This document shows, in pieces, positions 1 through 6,119 of a stretch of DNA of 20,592 bases. The first letter of the stretch is position 1, and the number at the start of each line of letters is the position of its first letter. The stretch lies in the IMG/VR virus record IMGVR_UViG_3300049856_000159, positions 1 through 20,592 of that record; one strand, 5' to 3'. This DNA comes from a virus. The translations under genes and the position numbers were made by a program. Under the pieces are notes generated by a model. The model saw only the letters and a list, made by a program, of their open reading frames with translations. It was not told the origin of the DNA and did no database searches.

Positions 1-1
1 T

Positions 2-550
2 CCCGGTGAATCGCTCAGGCAGACGGTAGAGCGGGCAGTTGCGTACGGTGCGCGCCTGGACGGTGCGAACCTGTCCGGTGCGAACCTGTCCGGTGCGCGC
101 CTGGACGGTGCGTACCTGGACGGTGCGAACCTGTCCGGTGCGTACCTGGACGGTGCGTACCTGGACGGTGCGAACCTGTCCGGTGCGCGCCTGTCCGGTG
201 CGCGCCTGGACGGTGCGTACCTGGACGGTGCGTACCTGGACGGTGCGTACCTGGACGGTGCGAACCTGTCCGGTGCGCGCCTGTCCGGTGCGCGCCTGGA
301 CGGTGCGTACCTGGACGGTGCGAAGGTCATCAGCACCGCGCAGATTGCTTTTACCGGCCACGGCCAATGCGGACGGCAGCTCATGGCGATCAAGACCGAT
401 AAGGGAATCCATCTTCGTTGCGGATGTTTCTCGGGAACACCGGAAGAGCTGGCGAAATACATCGCCAAAGGTGACCAGAAATACAAGACAACCCGTACCC
501 TCGCTCTGACGTTGGCGTTGATCCTCGTCGATGCGGAAAACGACAAATGA
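2..550 (+). CDS. Pentapeptide-repeat protein, 5' end cut by the window
   Basis: The reading frame is open from the first bases and ends at TGA 548-550; the start lies upstream of the window. After about 15 lead-in residues it carries 18 uninterrupted pentapeptides of the form G-A-[N/R/Y]-L-[S/D], the A(N/D)LxG pattern that builds a right-handed quadrilateral beta-helix. A non-repeat tail of about 78 residues follows, with [17 protein letters not shown] and a CGCFSG motif, an arrangement I recall from other phage pentapeptide proteins. Some family members (Qnr, MfpA) mimic DNA and protect gyrase, but most have no known role, so no function is assigned. The frame choice is firm: another frame gives only a Thr/Val/Arg-rich translation with no family pattern. 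The stop overlaps the next ATG by ATGA. Confidence 0.9.
   Translation, partial: PGESLRQTVERAVAYGARLDGANLSGANLSGARLDGAYLDGANLSGAYLDGAYLDGANLSGARLSGARLDGAYLDGAYLDGAYLDGANLSGARLSGARLDGAYLDGAKVISTAQIAFTGHGQCGRQLMAIKTDKGIHLRCGCFSGTPEELAKYIAKGDQKYKTTRTLALTLALILVDAENDK
47..316 (+). repeat. 15-bp tandem array, 18 units, inside the pentapeptide gene
   Basis: Eighteen consecutive 15-bp units ggtgcg[aac|cgc|tac]ctg[tcc|gac] run without indels. Only two codons vary: aac is always followed by tcc, tac always by gac, and cgc by either. Every other base is identical, including all wobble positions. That homogeneity points to recent expansion by slippage or unequal recombination rather than old protein-level conservation. 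Confidence 0.95.
137..316 (+). repeat. Exact 90-bp tandem duplication
   Basis: Units 7-12 of the array (137-226) are identical base for base to units 13-18 (227-316), in the order YD, YD, NS, RS, RD, YD. This is a perfect 90-bp head-to-tail duplication nested in the 15-bp array. It adds six pentapeptides, about one and a half turns of a beta-helix. Confidence 0.93.
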
Positions 551-777
551 CCTGCTCTCGTACCCTCATTCTACGCGCCGCTATCCAATACGCCTATCAA
601 GAAGCGCAACGACACGCTAAACACGCAGCGGGGTTTGCCGAGCTTTCGTTTATGCACGCCGTTGATGGTCGCAAAAAGCGAGAGTTTGAGTATCGCATTA
701 AGCGGCAAAACTCTCTAAAAGCATGCTCAAGCTACATTCACCGTATGCATAACCTTACCGATAGGATTCACAAATGA
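547..777 (+). CDS. Small basic hypothetical protein, 76 aa
   Basis: No family is recognised. The 76-residue product is basic and mostly helical in character, rich in Arg, Lys and His, with a Cys near each end (C3 and C60). The central stretch has the motif [15 protein letters not shown]. No membrane segment or signal peptide is visible. The ATG sits in an ATGA overlap with the pentapeptide gene, so it is probably translated by coupling. Its stop overlaps the next small gene the same way. That junction on both sides is the main evidence that it is real; the role is unknown. Confidence 0.7.
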   Translation: MTCSRTLILRAAIQYAYQEAQRHAKHAAGFAELSFMHAVDGRKKREFEYRIKRQNSLKACSSYIHRMHNLTDRIHK

Positions 778-866
778 AGCTTTGGCTATTAAAAAAATTC
801 CGCAAGATTCTGCCTGGGGATTATGTGGATGGGGTTTTGCGGGCGAAAGATGATGGTAAGTCATGA
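774..866 (+). CDS. 30-aa microprotein (MKLWLL type)
   Basis: ATG at 774 and TGA at 864-866 give 30 residues beginning [20 protein letters not shown] and ending in a short polar stretch. It is linked to both neighbours by ATGA overlaps, and without it there would be an 85-bp hole in an otherwise gapless gene chain. Very short phage proteins starting MKLWLL followed by a Pro/Gly/Asp segment are, from memory, recurrent in proteobacterial phage early regions, but no function is known to me. The hydrophobic-basic first half could be a short amphipathic helix. Confidence 0.6.
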   Translation: MKLWLLKKFRKILPGDYVDGVLRAKDDGKS

Positions 867-1099
867 TAGAGAACCCTACTTTTGGGGCTTGGCTTCCAAT
901 CGAACAGTATAGTAAAATTTACTGGCCCGAAGTTAAATGCCAGCAAGTTTTATTTTTTCATCCGAAATATTGTAATTCTAAAGGTCAAGAATTTATTTCC
1001 GGAATTCAATTTATTAACTGGCCTGAAATTCCTAATACACATTTTTACATATTGCCGCTATGTCTGCCTGAAATAAATAAAAAAGAGGAAACCAAATGA
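863..1099 (+). CDS. Small aromatic-rich hypothetical protein, possibly DUF551-like
   Basis: This 78-residue product has an early WLPIEQ, a central VLFFHPKYC strand, and a late P-x-THFYILPLCLPE segment. The layout (W-x-P-I, a VL-aromatic strand, then a threonine/aromatic/LP ending) loosely resembles DUF551-type phage proteins, but I could not confirm the family and treat the match as weak. The gene is visibly more AT-rich than those after 1096, with A/T-ending codons. ATGA overlaps join it to the genes on both sides. Confidence 0.6.
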   Translation: MIENPTFGAWLPIEQYSKIYWPEVKCQQVLFFHPKYCNSKGQEFISGIQFINWPEIPNTHFYILPLCLPEINKKEETK

Positions 1100-1488
1100 C
1101 AATCGACGAACACATCGCCGCCACCGAACACCTGTTGGCTTTACAGCGTGCAGTTGCAGCCGGCAAGCGGCTTCAAAGTTTAGATTACGATGAAATAGGC
1201 GGAGTTTGGGTCGATATGTGTGTCGTAATATCAGATTGGTCTCATATCGCTTCCAATCCATACGACTACCGCATCAAGCCCGAGCCCAAGATCCGCCCAT
1301 GGGAGCCGGAGGAGGTGCCGCTGGGTGCATTATATAGATTAAAGGCAAATGACCATGGAGGTAAATGGGTAATAATCAATGAACCATCGAGAGAGACTGT
1401 ACTACAGCTTTTTTACGGAGGCGAATGGTGCTGGCCGCACGAACAATACGACAACGTCTGGCGTCCGTGTGGGGTGGTGGAGTCATGA
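1096..1488 (+). CDS. Phage conserved hypothetical protein with RIKPEPK motif, 130 aa
   Basis: A 130-residue soluble protein. The N-terminal half is helical with a VAAGKRLQ stretch. The middle has NPYDYRIKPEPKIRPWEPEEVP, a phrase I recognise from many phage early proteins of unknown role in which a short domain before it contacts an unknown ligand. The C-terminal half is rich in Trp and Gly (GGKWVII, GGEWCWPHEQYDN) and looks like a small beta domain. A good ribosome-binding site (AGAGGA) precedes the ATG, and the start overlaps the previous stop. Confidence 0.7.
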   Translation: MTIDEHIAATEHLLALQRAVAAGKRLQSLDYDEIGGVWVDMCVVISDWSHIASNPYDYRIKPEPKIRPWEPEEVPLGALYRLKANDHGGKWVIINEPSRETVLQLFYGGEWCWPHEQYDNVWRPCGVVES

Positions 1489-1715
1489 ATACAGAAACAA
1501 CTTTCATGCGTGAGCACTGTCGATTTAAGTTTTTCACCAAGGGGGATGGCCTCTCGGTGACTATTGTCGAGAATGACGCCGGTGATTTTTGCGTACGGGA
1601 GAAGATTTTACTCGAAGGTGGCCCAGCTCAGTGGCTTTTGAGATTAACTGCAAAATCTTTGGATGAGGCTGTCGGGTATTGTAGATCACATTATTTAGAA
1701 AGAGACAGCAAATGA
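1485..1715 (+). CDS. Hypothetical protein, 76 aa
   Basis: No family recognised. I place the start at ATG 1485 because it makes the ATGA overlap typical of this operon; an in-frame ATG 60 bases upstream lies deep in the preceding gene. The 76 residues begin MNTETTFMREHC, then alternate strands (FKFFTKGDGLSVTIVEN, DFCVREKILL) and a helix ending in CRSHYLERDSK. Small alpha/beta fold, soluble, two or three scattered Cys without a CxxC pair. Confidence 0.6.
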   Translation: MNTETTFMREHCRFKFFTKGDGLSVTIVENDAGDFCVREKILLEGGPAQWLLRLTAKSLDEAVGYCRSHYLERDSK

Positions 1716-2143
1716 AACTCCAACAATTTGAAAGAGAAGAACTAGAAGCGCTCTCAACCGAGGCCATCGACCTCCTACGACCAATCGTGGGGCTTGGCCG
1801 AGAGCACCAGATCAAGTGCCTCCGCCGATTGGTCGATGGGCAGCAAATTACCCGGCATGAGGCGAACGCTCAGTTGGCCAAGGGCGACGAGCTGCGGATG
1901 ATCGCCGGTGACTGGATGGACGCCGACAAGGCTCGTCGTCGGCCACGTCCGTGGAGCGATGCGATTGCCACTCGCGGTCGTCTCTCGCGGCTGGTCGCTC
2001 TCGGGATGTTGCCGCGCCCTGCTTCGGTCATCGTGCGCGAGTGGCTGGGCCTGTGCGCGCCGGTTGGCCACCGCCAGCCAATTGACCACGAGCAACGCAT
2101 GCGCGATGCCGAGGGCGTGTTTGATGTCGTGGGGGCAGTATGA
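1712..2143 (+). CDS. Helical hypothetical protein, 143 aa
   Basis: No family recognised. The N-terminal half is a charged helical region (MKLQQFEREELEALSTEAID, then an Arg/Gln-rich stretch). The middle is very basic with KARRRPRPW. The C-terminal region (SRLVALGMLPRPASVIVREW) could hold a small helix-turn-helix, though no clear signature is present. Base composition is much more GC-rich than the gene at 863-1099, which suggests a different origin. Start and stop both sit in four-base overlaps. Confidence 0.65.
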   Translation: MKLQQFEREELEALSTEAIDLLRPIVGLGREHQIKCLRRLVDGQQITRHEANAQLAKGDELRMIAGDWMDADKARRRPRPWSDAIATRGRLSRLVALGMLPRPASVIVREWLGLCAPVGHRQPIDHEQRMRDAEGVFDVVGAV

Positions 2144-2415
2144 AAGAATACCCGGACCACATGCTTATTGAAGTCACCCCACGGCTAAAATTAGGCACCG
2201 ACTGGGGGAGGCTTCGCTACTTCGTGAAGGTGGACACCGATCCAAACTATGACGAGGAACTAGACACCCCGATTGAGTTGTCATGGGGCGAGTGCCCAGG
2301 CGAACGACAGCCAATCGGCTTGGAGGTGGACGATGCCGAGGAATTCGCCCAGGCGATCCTTCGTGCCGTGGAGATTCGTCGTTCCGTGAAATTTGTACGG
2401 GATGCAAATTCATGA
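2140..2415 (+). CDS. Acidic hypothetical protein, 91 aa
   Basis: No family recognised. The protein is acidic (DTDPNYDEELDTPIELSWGE) with an N-terminal strand region and one C-terminal helix (DDAEEFAQAILRAVEIRRS). No Cys pair, membrane segment or catalytic motif is visible. Overlapping starts and stops on both sides place it firmly in the chain. Small acidic proteins in early phage blocks are sometimes DNA mimics or host-enzyme inhibitors; nothing in the sequence goes beyond that guess. Confidence 0.65.
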   Translation: MKEYPDHMLIEVTPRLKLGTDWGRLRYFVKVDTDPNYDEELDTPIELSWGECPGERQPIGLEVDDAEEFAQAILRAVEIRRSVKFVRDANS

Positions 2416-2912
2416 GCGGCACCCCCTGCTCCCAATGCCGCAAGCCCTGCGTGACCCGTGCCCTGCCCGGAATGGCGATCTTCTGCTCGCTGCGTTGCCG
2501 GGATCTGTACTGGGCCGCGAAGGGGCGGGGAATGAGTCTTGAATCAGGCCTATTGAAACTCGTTGAAAAGCTGCGTAACCAAAACTCCGGAAGAAGCCAT
2601 AACGAGCATCATGCAGGCTATGAATCCGGAAGTGAAAGAGCGGCTGATGCTATCGTTGACATACTTGAGGCGCATCGGGGTGTTTGCTTAATTGGTTGCA
2701 CGTATTGCAAGGCATGTTTTAAAGAGGTGTATCCGCCAGACGAGGGTAAGCCGAAACAGGATAGCACGCGGTCCGGTGCATCCGGTTGTTCGACTGCGCA
2801 AATTGCCCCATGTCCTATCTGTACCACGCCCATGGATGATTTTGATGGCGGGTGTGTTCGCCATGACCCGGAGGAAACTACACAATACTTGAAAGAACAG
2901 GGGCTAAATTAA
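2412..2912 (+). CDS. Zinc-finger protein with an FCS/YacG-like N-terminus, 166 aa
   Basis: Start taken at ATG 2412 (ATGA overlap); the frame is open further upstream but over the preceding gene. Residues 1-35 have CSQC, then FCSLRCRDLYW, the C-x2-C ... C-x3-C spacing seen in FCS/YacG-type treble-clef zinc fingers. A helical middle follows (SERAADAIVDILEAHRG), then a second Cys cluster (CTYCKAC) and a third (CPICTTPMDDFDGGC). It looks like a composite of an FCS-type finger and a separate Cys-rich domain, perhaps a fusion of two small phage proteins. Likely zinc-binding; target unknown. TAATG overlap with the next gene. Confidence 0.65.
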   Translation: MSGTPCSQCRKPCVTRALPGMAIFCSLRCRDLYWAAKGRGMSLESGLLKLVEKLRNQNSGRSHNEHHAGYESGSERAADAIVDILEAHRGVCLIGCTYCKACFKEVYPPDEGKPKQDSTRSGASGCSTAQIAPCPICTTPMDDFDGGCVRHDPEETTQYLKEQGLN

Positions 2913-3271
2913 TGAGCGACCTTCTACCGTGTCCGTTTTGTGGATGTCGGGCAAACTATAGGGCCATTGGACGTGAGTACAAATACGCGCATCACACCGT
3001 TACTTGTACGAGATGCGAGGCAGCAATATCGCGATACGATAAAAATGAAACCGGAGCCATTGCCGCATGGAATAAACGAAACGTTACGGCATCGGCAGTG
3101 TACGGCTATGAGGCTGGGGTATCTGCGTCAGGACAAGCATTCGCCCAACTCTCCGCTTACCTCCAGCAAAAGCGGATCGAGGTGAGGTCGCAGGATCCGG
3201 TGATCAGTTCGTCGCTGACGATTTTCATTGAGGAGATTGAGTGGTTTATTAAACAAGGAGAATCCACATGA
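2912..3271 (+). CDS. Lar-like zinc-finger protein (restriction alleviation family)
   Basis: The first 55 residues match the small Lar-type zinc finger: LLPCPFCG near the start (C7, C10), a second pair in VTCTRCEA (C32, C35), and the closing AIAAWNKR, the conserved A-x-x-x-W-N-x-R end of the family. In the Rac prophage, Lar modulates the EcoKI restriction-modification system; for most phage homologues this has not been tested. The remaining 60 residues form a helical extension without Cys (QAFAQLSAYLQQKRIEV). The start is in a TAATG overlap. Family assignment is fairly secure; the anti-restriction role is inference. Confidence 0.75.
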   Translation: MSDLLPCPFCGCRANYRAIGREYKYAHHTVTCTRCEAAISRYDKNETGAIAAWNKRNVTASAVYGYEAGVSASGQAFAQLSAYLQQKRIEVRSQDPVISSSLTIFIEEIEWFIKQGEST

Positions 3272-3591
3272 CTAAGTACATAAAACACTTTGAAAAATCG
3301 ATATTTGACGAAGTATTTGAGTTTCATCCGCTTATGGGGGCTAAGAAAAAATTTGAAACACTCAAAAAAGGTATTGAAAAGCTTATTTATACGGTCTCCA
3401 TACCTACCCTATATCACAGGGATAGTCATGCTATTATGAAGATGCAAATGGAAGGCGCACAAAGAAGTGCGGCAAGAGAAATAGGCGAATACCTTATTAA
3501 AGAAGGCTTTGTAAAAGTAGAAAAAGAAGAACTAACCGGCTACGGGGTTCGTTTAGTATACACAATTTATGCTGCAAAGGACATCGAGTAA
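3268..3591 (+). CDS. Lys/Glu-rich hypothetical protein, 107 aa
   Basis: No family recognised. This AT-rich gene encodes a mostly helical, Lys/Glu-rich protein with a central helix-turn segment (SAAREIGEYLIKEGFVKVEK) that looks like part of a winged-helix or similar small DNA-binding fold, then a short C-terminal beta strand (VRLVYTIYAAKDIE). No Cys pairs. Preceded by AAGGAG close to the ATG, and overlapping both neighbours by one or four bases. Confidence 0.65.
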   Translation: MTKYIKHFEKSIFDEVFEFHPLMGAKKKFETLKKGIEKLIYTVSIPTLYHRDSHAIMKMQMEGAQRSAAREIGEYLIKEGFVKVEKEELTGYGVRLVYTIYAAKDIE

Positions 3592-3767
3592 TGCTCTACG
3601 AAGCAATGTTAAAACACAAAGTCAACGTCATTCGTGACTACGATACCGTAACCGAACAAGAACGCGAGAAAGCGGAAAAGATACTTGCCCAGTGTGCCGA
3701 TAAGCCGGTGCGTAGGCTATCGAGTCGAGATTACGTTGACGGACAATTAAAGGCCGCTAATGACTAG
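3591..3767 (+). CDS. Small charged hypothetical protein, 58 aa
   Basis: ATG 3591 in a TAATG overlap with the previous gene; TAG at 3765-3767. The 58 residues begin MLYEAMLKHKVNVIRDYDTV, continue with a charged helix (QEREKAEKILAQCADK) and end with a short polar tail. No recognisable family. Without it there would be a gap of about 170 bp in a chain that otherwise has none. It overlaps the next gene by 8 bp in another frame. Confidence 0.6.
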   Translation: MLYEAMLKHKVNVIRDYDTVTEQEREKAEKILAQCADKPVRRLSSRDYVDGQLKAAND

Positions 3768-4131
3768 GCCGCTTACGAAACGAGGAGCCTTTGCCATCTT
3801 CGCGGATATGGCCAAAGGTAACCCCTTGTGGCCAAAGCTAGCAAAAGAAACTATTGCAGAAAACCCCCAATTGTTGATGGGCATGACGCCCTGGTCCACG
3901 ATGGTAGAAGCACGTAAGTTTCAACGGAAAGAGTATTGTAGCCGTTCGGTGGATTACTTAAAGAAAAAACAAAACGGCATCTGCTACGACTGTGCTCAAA
4001 AAGCGTTACCTAATCGGGTGCGCTGTCTGTACCACAACATGAAAGCGGCTGAGAATTCCGCCAAGCTAAAGGAGAAGAAACGAAATGAGCGAAACAAGAA
4101 ACCCGGCGGCGGATCTGTTGGACGAAGCTAA
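3760..4131 (+). CDS. Basic protein with a small Cys/His cluster, 123 aa
   Basis: No named family recognised. The N-terminal half contains LTKRGAFAIFADMAKGNPLW, a helical segment. The C-terminal half has a compact putative metal site C-x2-C ... C-x2-H (GICYDCAQKALPNRVRCLYH) followed by a strongly basic tail (KLKEKKRNERNKKPGGG). The basic tail and metal site suggest nucleic-acid binding. It resembles half of a treble-clef or HNH-type knuckle but lacks visible catalytic HNH residues. Its last 47 bp overlap the next gene. Confidence 0.6.
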   Translation: MTRPLTKRGAFAIFADMAKGNPLWPKLAKETIAENPQLLMGMTPWSTMVEARKFQRKEYCSRSVDYLKKKQNGICYDCAQKALPNRVRCLYHNMKAAENSAKLKEKKRNERNKKPGGGSVGRS

Positions 4132-4420
4132 GAAAATAGTAACCGGAGCACGCGCAGATTCATACGGTAAAGTCGAAGACAACTTCACACGTATTGCTGA
4201 GTTCTGGTCTACGTTTAAGGGCATTAACTTTACCGCACAAGACGTTGCCGCTATGATGGCGCTACTTAAACTGGCACGACTTGCCAATCAACCGGGGCAT
4301 CACGACAGCGTGGTTGATCTGGCTGGATATGCCGCGTGTTATGCTCGATGCCCTACGCCAAAGCCGCCTCGTCCCAACCATAACTATACAGCGCTGGGCA
4401 AAAACGATGATGCTGAGTAA
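4085..4420 (+). CDS. DUF6378-like phage protein, 111 aa
   Basis: The segment YGKVEDNFTRIAEFWSTF, followed by DVAAMMALLKLARLANQPGH and DSVVDLAGYAACYA, is the hallmark of a widespread phage domain I recall as DUF6378. It is a helical protein, possibly related to the all-alpha nucleotide-pyrophosphohydrolase fold. The pattern of Glu/Asp and the closing DLAGYAA helix are consistent with that, but no catalytic activity is established. AAGGAG precedes the start at a suitable distance. It overlaps the upstream gene by 47 bp and the downstream gene by 14 bp. Confidence 0.72.
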   Translation: MSETRNPAADLLDEAKKIVTGARADSYGKVEDNFTRIAEFWSTFKGINFTAQDVAAMMALLKLARLANQPGHHDSVVDLAGYAACYARCPTPKPPRPNHNYTALGKNDDAE

Positions 4421-4583
4421 ACAGATCAACATTGAACGGTGTGACACACTAAAACGGCTACTAGCCGAAGAGGCGTATACAAATAATGAGGAGCTAGAAG
4501 AATTAACCAATCAACTTGCTGCGTGTGAAGCGTGGCAGCACCCATTTGAAAGCGAGCATGATACCATTGAGCAAACGAATTAA
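4407..4583 (+). CDS. Acidic helical hypothetical protein, 58 aa
   Basis: Start at ATG 4407 or the adjacent in-frame ATG 4410, both just inside the end of the preceding gene; the frame is open further upstream but would overlap it deeply. The product is short and Glu-rich with a likely coiled helix (RLLAEEAYTNNEELEELTNQ). No family recognised. Its size, acidity and place directly before a putative DNA-binding protein might suggest a regulatory partner, but that is only a guess. Confidence 0.5.
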   Translation: MMLSKQINIERCDTLKRLLAEEAYTNNEELEELTNQLAACEAWQHPFESEHDTIEQTN

Positions 4584-4749
4584 GTATGCGACAGTTAGCT
4601 TACAGACGCTATCTTCAGCTACAGGGGTTCGCGTTGAGAGACTACGCAGGTGGGCGGAAACGGGAGACGCGGATGCCACCATGCTGGAGTGTAGGATCTT
4701 GTCTGCGGCACTACTTCCTGAATACCACTATTATAAGGATATTAAATGA
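4558..4749 (+). CDS. Small putative helix-turn-helix protein, 63 aa
   Basis: Start chosen at ATG 4558, beginning MIPLSKRIKYATVSLQTLSS. The central segment (LQTLSSATGVRVERLRRWAE) has the spacing of a short helix-turn-helix: a helix ending in SATG, a tight turn, then a basic recognition-like helix. The remainder (TMLECRILSAALLPEYHYY) is a further helix. A small DNA-binding or regulatory protein is plausible but not proven. It overlaps the previous gene by 26 bp and the ATPase gene by ATGA. Confidence 0.5.
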   Translation: MIPLSKRIKYATVSLQTLSSATGVRVERLRRWAETGDADATMLECRILSAALLPEYHYYKDIK

Positions 4750-5522
4750 GTTTTCTTTCACAAGTAACACGCGGGGTCATTCGCAAGCCGCCAATCATTG
4801 GCGTAATGGGCGATCCTGGTACCGGCAAATCAACGTTTGCCAGCCAAGCGCCTGCGCCTATCTTCCTTCAACTTGAAGAGGGTACGAATCAGCTAGATAC
4901 TGTTCGCGGGCCGGTGCTGCGTAGCTGGAATGAAGTTGTCAACGCGTTAGGCGAGTTAGTTAATGAAGAGCACGCGTTTCGTACGATCGTGATCGATAGC
5001 GCGGATAAGCTAGAGCACCTAATCCATAAGTTTATTTGTTCAACCGACGTCAAGAAAGACGCCACCATGGAAACCGCACGCGGCGGATATGGCAAGGCCT
5101 ACATCGAGGCATTGCAATCGTACTGGCCGCTGTTGGTTGATGCACTGCACGCTTTACGAGACAAGCGTGGCATTGGCTCAATCCTTATCTGCCACAGTGT
5201 TGACCGTACGGTCAGCGCAGCAGAAACCGATGATTACATTAAGGCGTGCCCAAAGCTGTGGGAGTCCAAGGACGGACAAAAATCCGTACCAGATTACTTA
5301 GTTGCGGAGTGCGATGCTTGGGGGTATTTTCGTTACGATGTACGCGCCTCAGGCGACGACGACGGCAAACGTAAACTCGCTAAAGGCGGGCGCAATATCG
5401 TTCAGCACTGGTATCCTGCCGCAACCCACGTAGCTAAGAACCGCTATAACATTACCGAACCAATCCCATTTAACAAAGAAACAGGGTTTGCCGATTTTAT
5501 GGCAGCCTGGAAAGATAACTAA
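4746..5522 (+). CDS. Sak4-like P-loop ATPase (phage single-strand recombinase family)
   Basis: A RecA/AAA-type ATPase of 258 residues. Walker A is GDPGTGKST at residues 22-30 and Walker B is TIVIDSAD at about 80-87. The following DKLEHLIHKF, and later ILICHSVDRT, fit the phage nucleotide-binding family (AAA_24/Sak4). Sak4 proteins are single-domain RecA-like ATPases that promote strand annealing with a single-strand-binding partner; the adjacent DUF669 gene fits that partner. AAGGA lies 6 bases before the ATG. The C-terminal region (PIPFNKETGFADFMAAWK) is typical for the family. Family confidence is high; the recombinase role is inferred from family and neighbour. Confidence 0.85.
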   Translation: MSFLSQVTRGVIRKPPIIGVMGDPGTGKSTFASQAPAPIFLQLEEGTNQLDTVRGPVLRSWNEVVNALGELVNEEHAFRTIVIDSADKLEHLIHKFICSTDVKKDATMETARGGYGKAYIEALQSYWPLLVDALHALRDKRGIGSILICHSVDRTVSAAETDDYIKACPKLWESKDGQKSVPDYLVAECDAWGYFRYDVRASGDDDGKRKLAKGGRNIVQHWYPAATHVAKNRYNITEPIPFNKETGFADFMAAWKDN

Positions 5523-5560
5523 TGTACACTAATCCCGCCAAGAAAGGCAAAACCAAATGA
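5522..5560 (+). CDS. 12-codon micro-ORF between the ATPase and DUF669 genes
   Basis: ATG 5522-5524 lies in a TAATG overlap with the ATPase stop and reads MYTNPAKKGKTK before TGA 5558-5560, which forms an ATGA overlap with the DUF669 start. The sequence also contains the AAGAAAGG ribosome-binding region of the DUF669 gene. It may simply pass ribosomes from one gene to the next, keeping the ATPase and its partner in step, rather than make a functional peptide. Confidence 0.35.
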   Translation: MYTNPAKKGKTK

Positions 5561-6027
5561 GTTTCTCTGACTTCACCCCTAACGCTGATAACGCCAATAC
5601 GGGCGGCGATTATACGCCTATTCCAGAAGGCATCTACGATCTTGTACTCGACAAGGCGGAATTGAAACGCACGAAGGCTAACGATGAGATGCTCTCCCTA
5701 GTGTTTGCTGTTAATTCTGGCGAGTATGCTGACCGTAAGATTTTTACCAATTTGCTGATGACGCATAACAATCCTGACGTGGTGTCGATTGCAAAGAAGC
5801 AACTAGATGCGTTGATCATCTTGGCAAAAGTCAAGTTTGACGGTACGACGGACTGCTTGGAAGGTAAAACGTTGAAGACCAAAGTATCCGTTAAAGCACG
5901 TAAAGACACCGGCGCGTTGCAAAACGAAGTGCTACTTGCGTTGCCAAAAGACGGCGAGCAAACTACCGAAGCTGCTCCCGCTAAGCCCTCTACTCGTCCC
6001 GTCGCAGCGCCTAAGGCTGCGTGGTAA
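5557..6027 (+). CDS. DUF669 protein, probable phage single-strand DNA-binding protein
   Basis: The 156 residues match the DUF669 family: PIPEGIYDLVLDKAELK at the start of an OB-like beta domain, LSLVFAVNSGEYADRKIFTN in the middle, and a KTKVSVKARKDTG strand. DUF669 proteins usually sit beside Sak4-type or other phage recombination ATPases and are thought to bind single-stranded DNA. The last 25 residues are a disordered Ala/Pro/Lys tail (AAPAKPSTRPVAAPKAAW) ending in Trp, not the acidic tip of bacterial SSB. The start is coupled to the micro-ORF upstream. Confident on family, inferential on role. Confidence 0.85.
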   Translation: MSFSDFTPNADNANTGGDYTPIPEGIYDLVLDKAELKRTKANDEMLSLVFAVNSGEYADRKIFTNLLMTHNNPDVVSIAKKQLDALIILAKVKFDGTTDCLEGKTLKTKVSVKARKDTGALQNEVLLALPKDGEQTTEAAPAKPSTRPVAAPKAAW

Positions 6028-6050
6028 CCCTTACTAAGAAAGGAGGAATC

Positions 6051-6119
6051 ATGAAGAAAGCTGCCGCTAAGCCAGCATCGAAGCCGGTTAAGAAACCAGT
6101 TAAGAAGCCGATGTGCTAA
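6051..6119 (+). CDS. 22-aa Lys/Pro/Ala-rich basic peptide
   Basis: ATG 6051 is preceded by AAAGGAGGA, among the strongest ribosome-binding sites in the window, at good spacing. The product is MKKAAAKPASKPVKKPVKKP followed by Met-Cys: extremely basic, Pro-rich, with no hydrophobic residues to form a core, like a histone-H1-type tail. It ends with a single Cys. It lies 23 bp after the DUF669 stop and its composition resembles that protein's tail. A nucleic-acid-condensing or partner-binding peptide is possible. The strong start signal, not length, is the evidence that it is made. Confidence 0.6.
   Translation: MKKAAAKPASKPVKKPVKKPMC

Noticed and set aside
47-316. Short regular repeats that could suggest a CRISPR array or iteron origin
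   Set aside because: Units are contiguous 15-mers without spacers and translate in frame as pentapeptides, so coding explains them.
39-509. 156-residue plus-strand frame rich in Thr-Val-Arg repeats
   Set aside because: It is the out-of-frame reading of the pentapeptide array; the correct frame gives the A(N/D)LxG family pattern and a conserved-looking tail.
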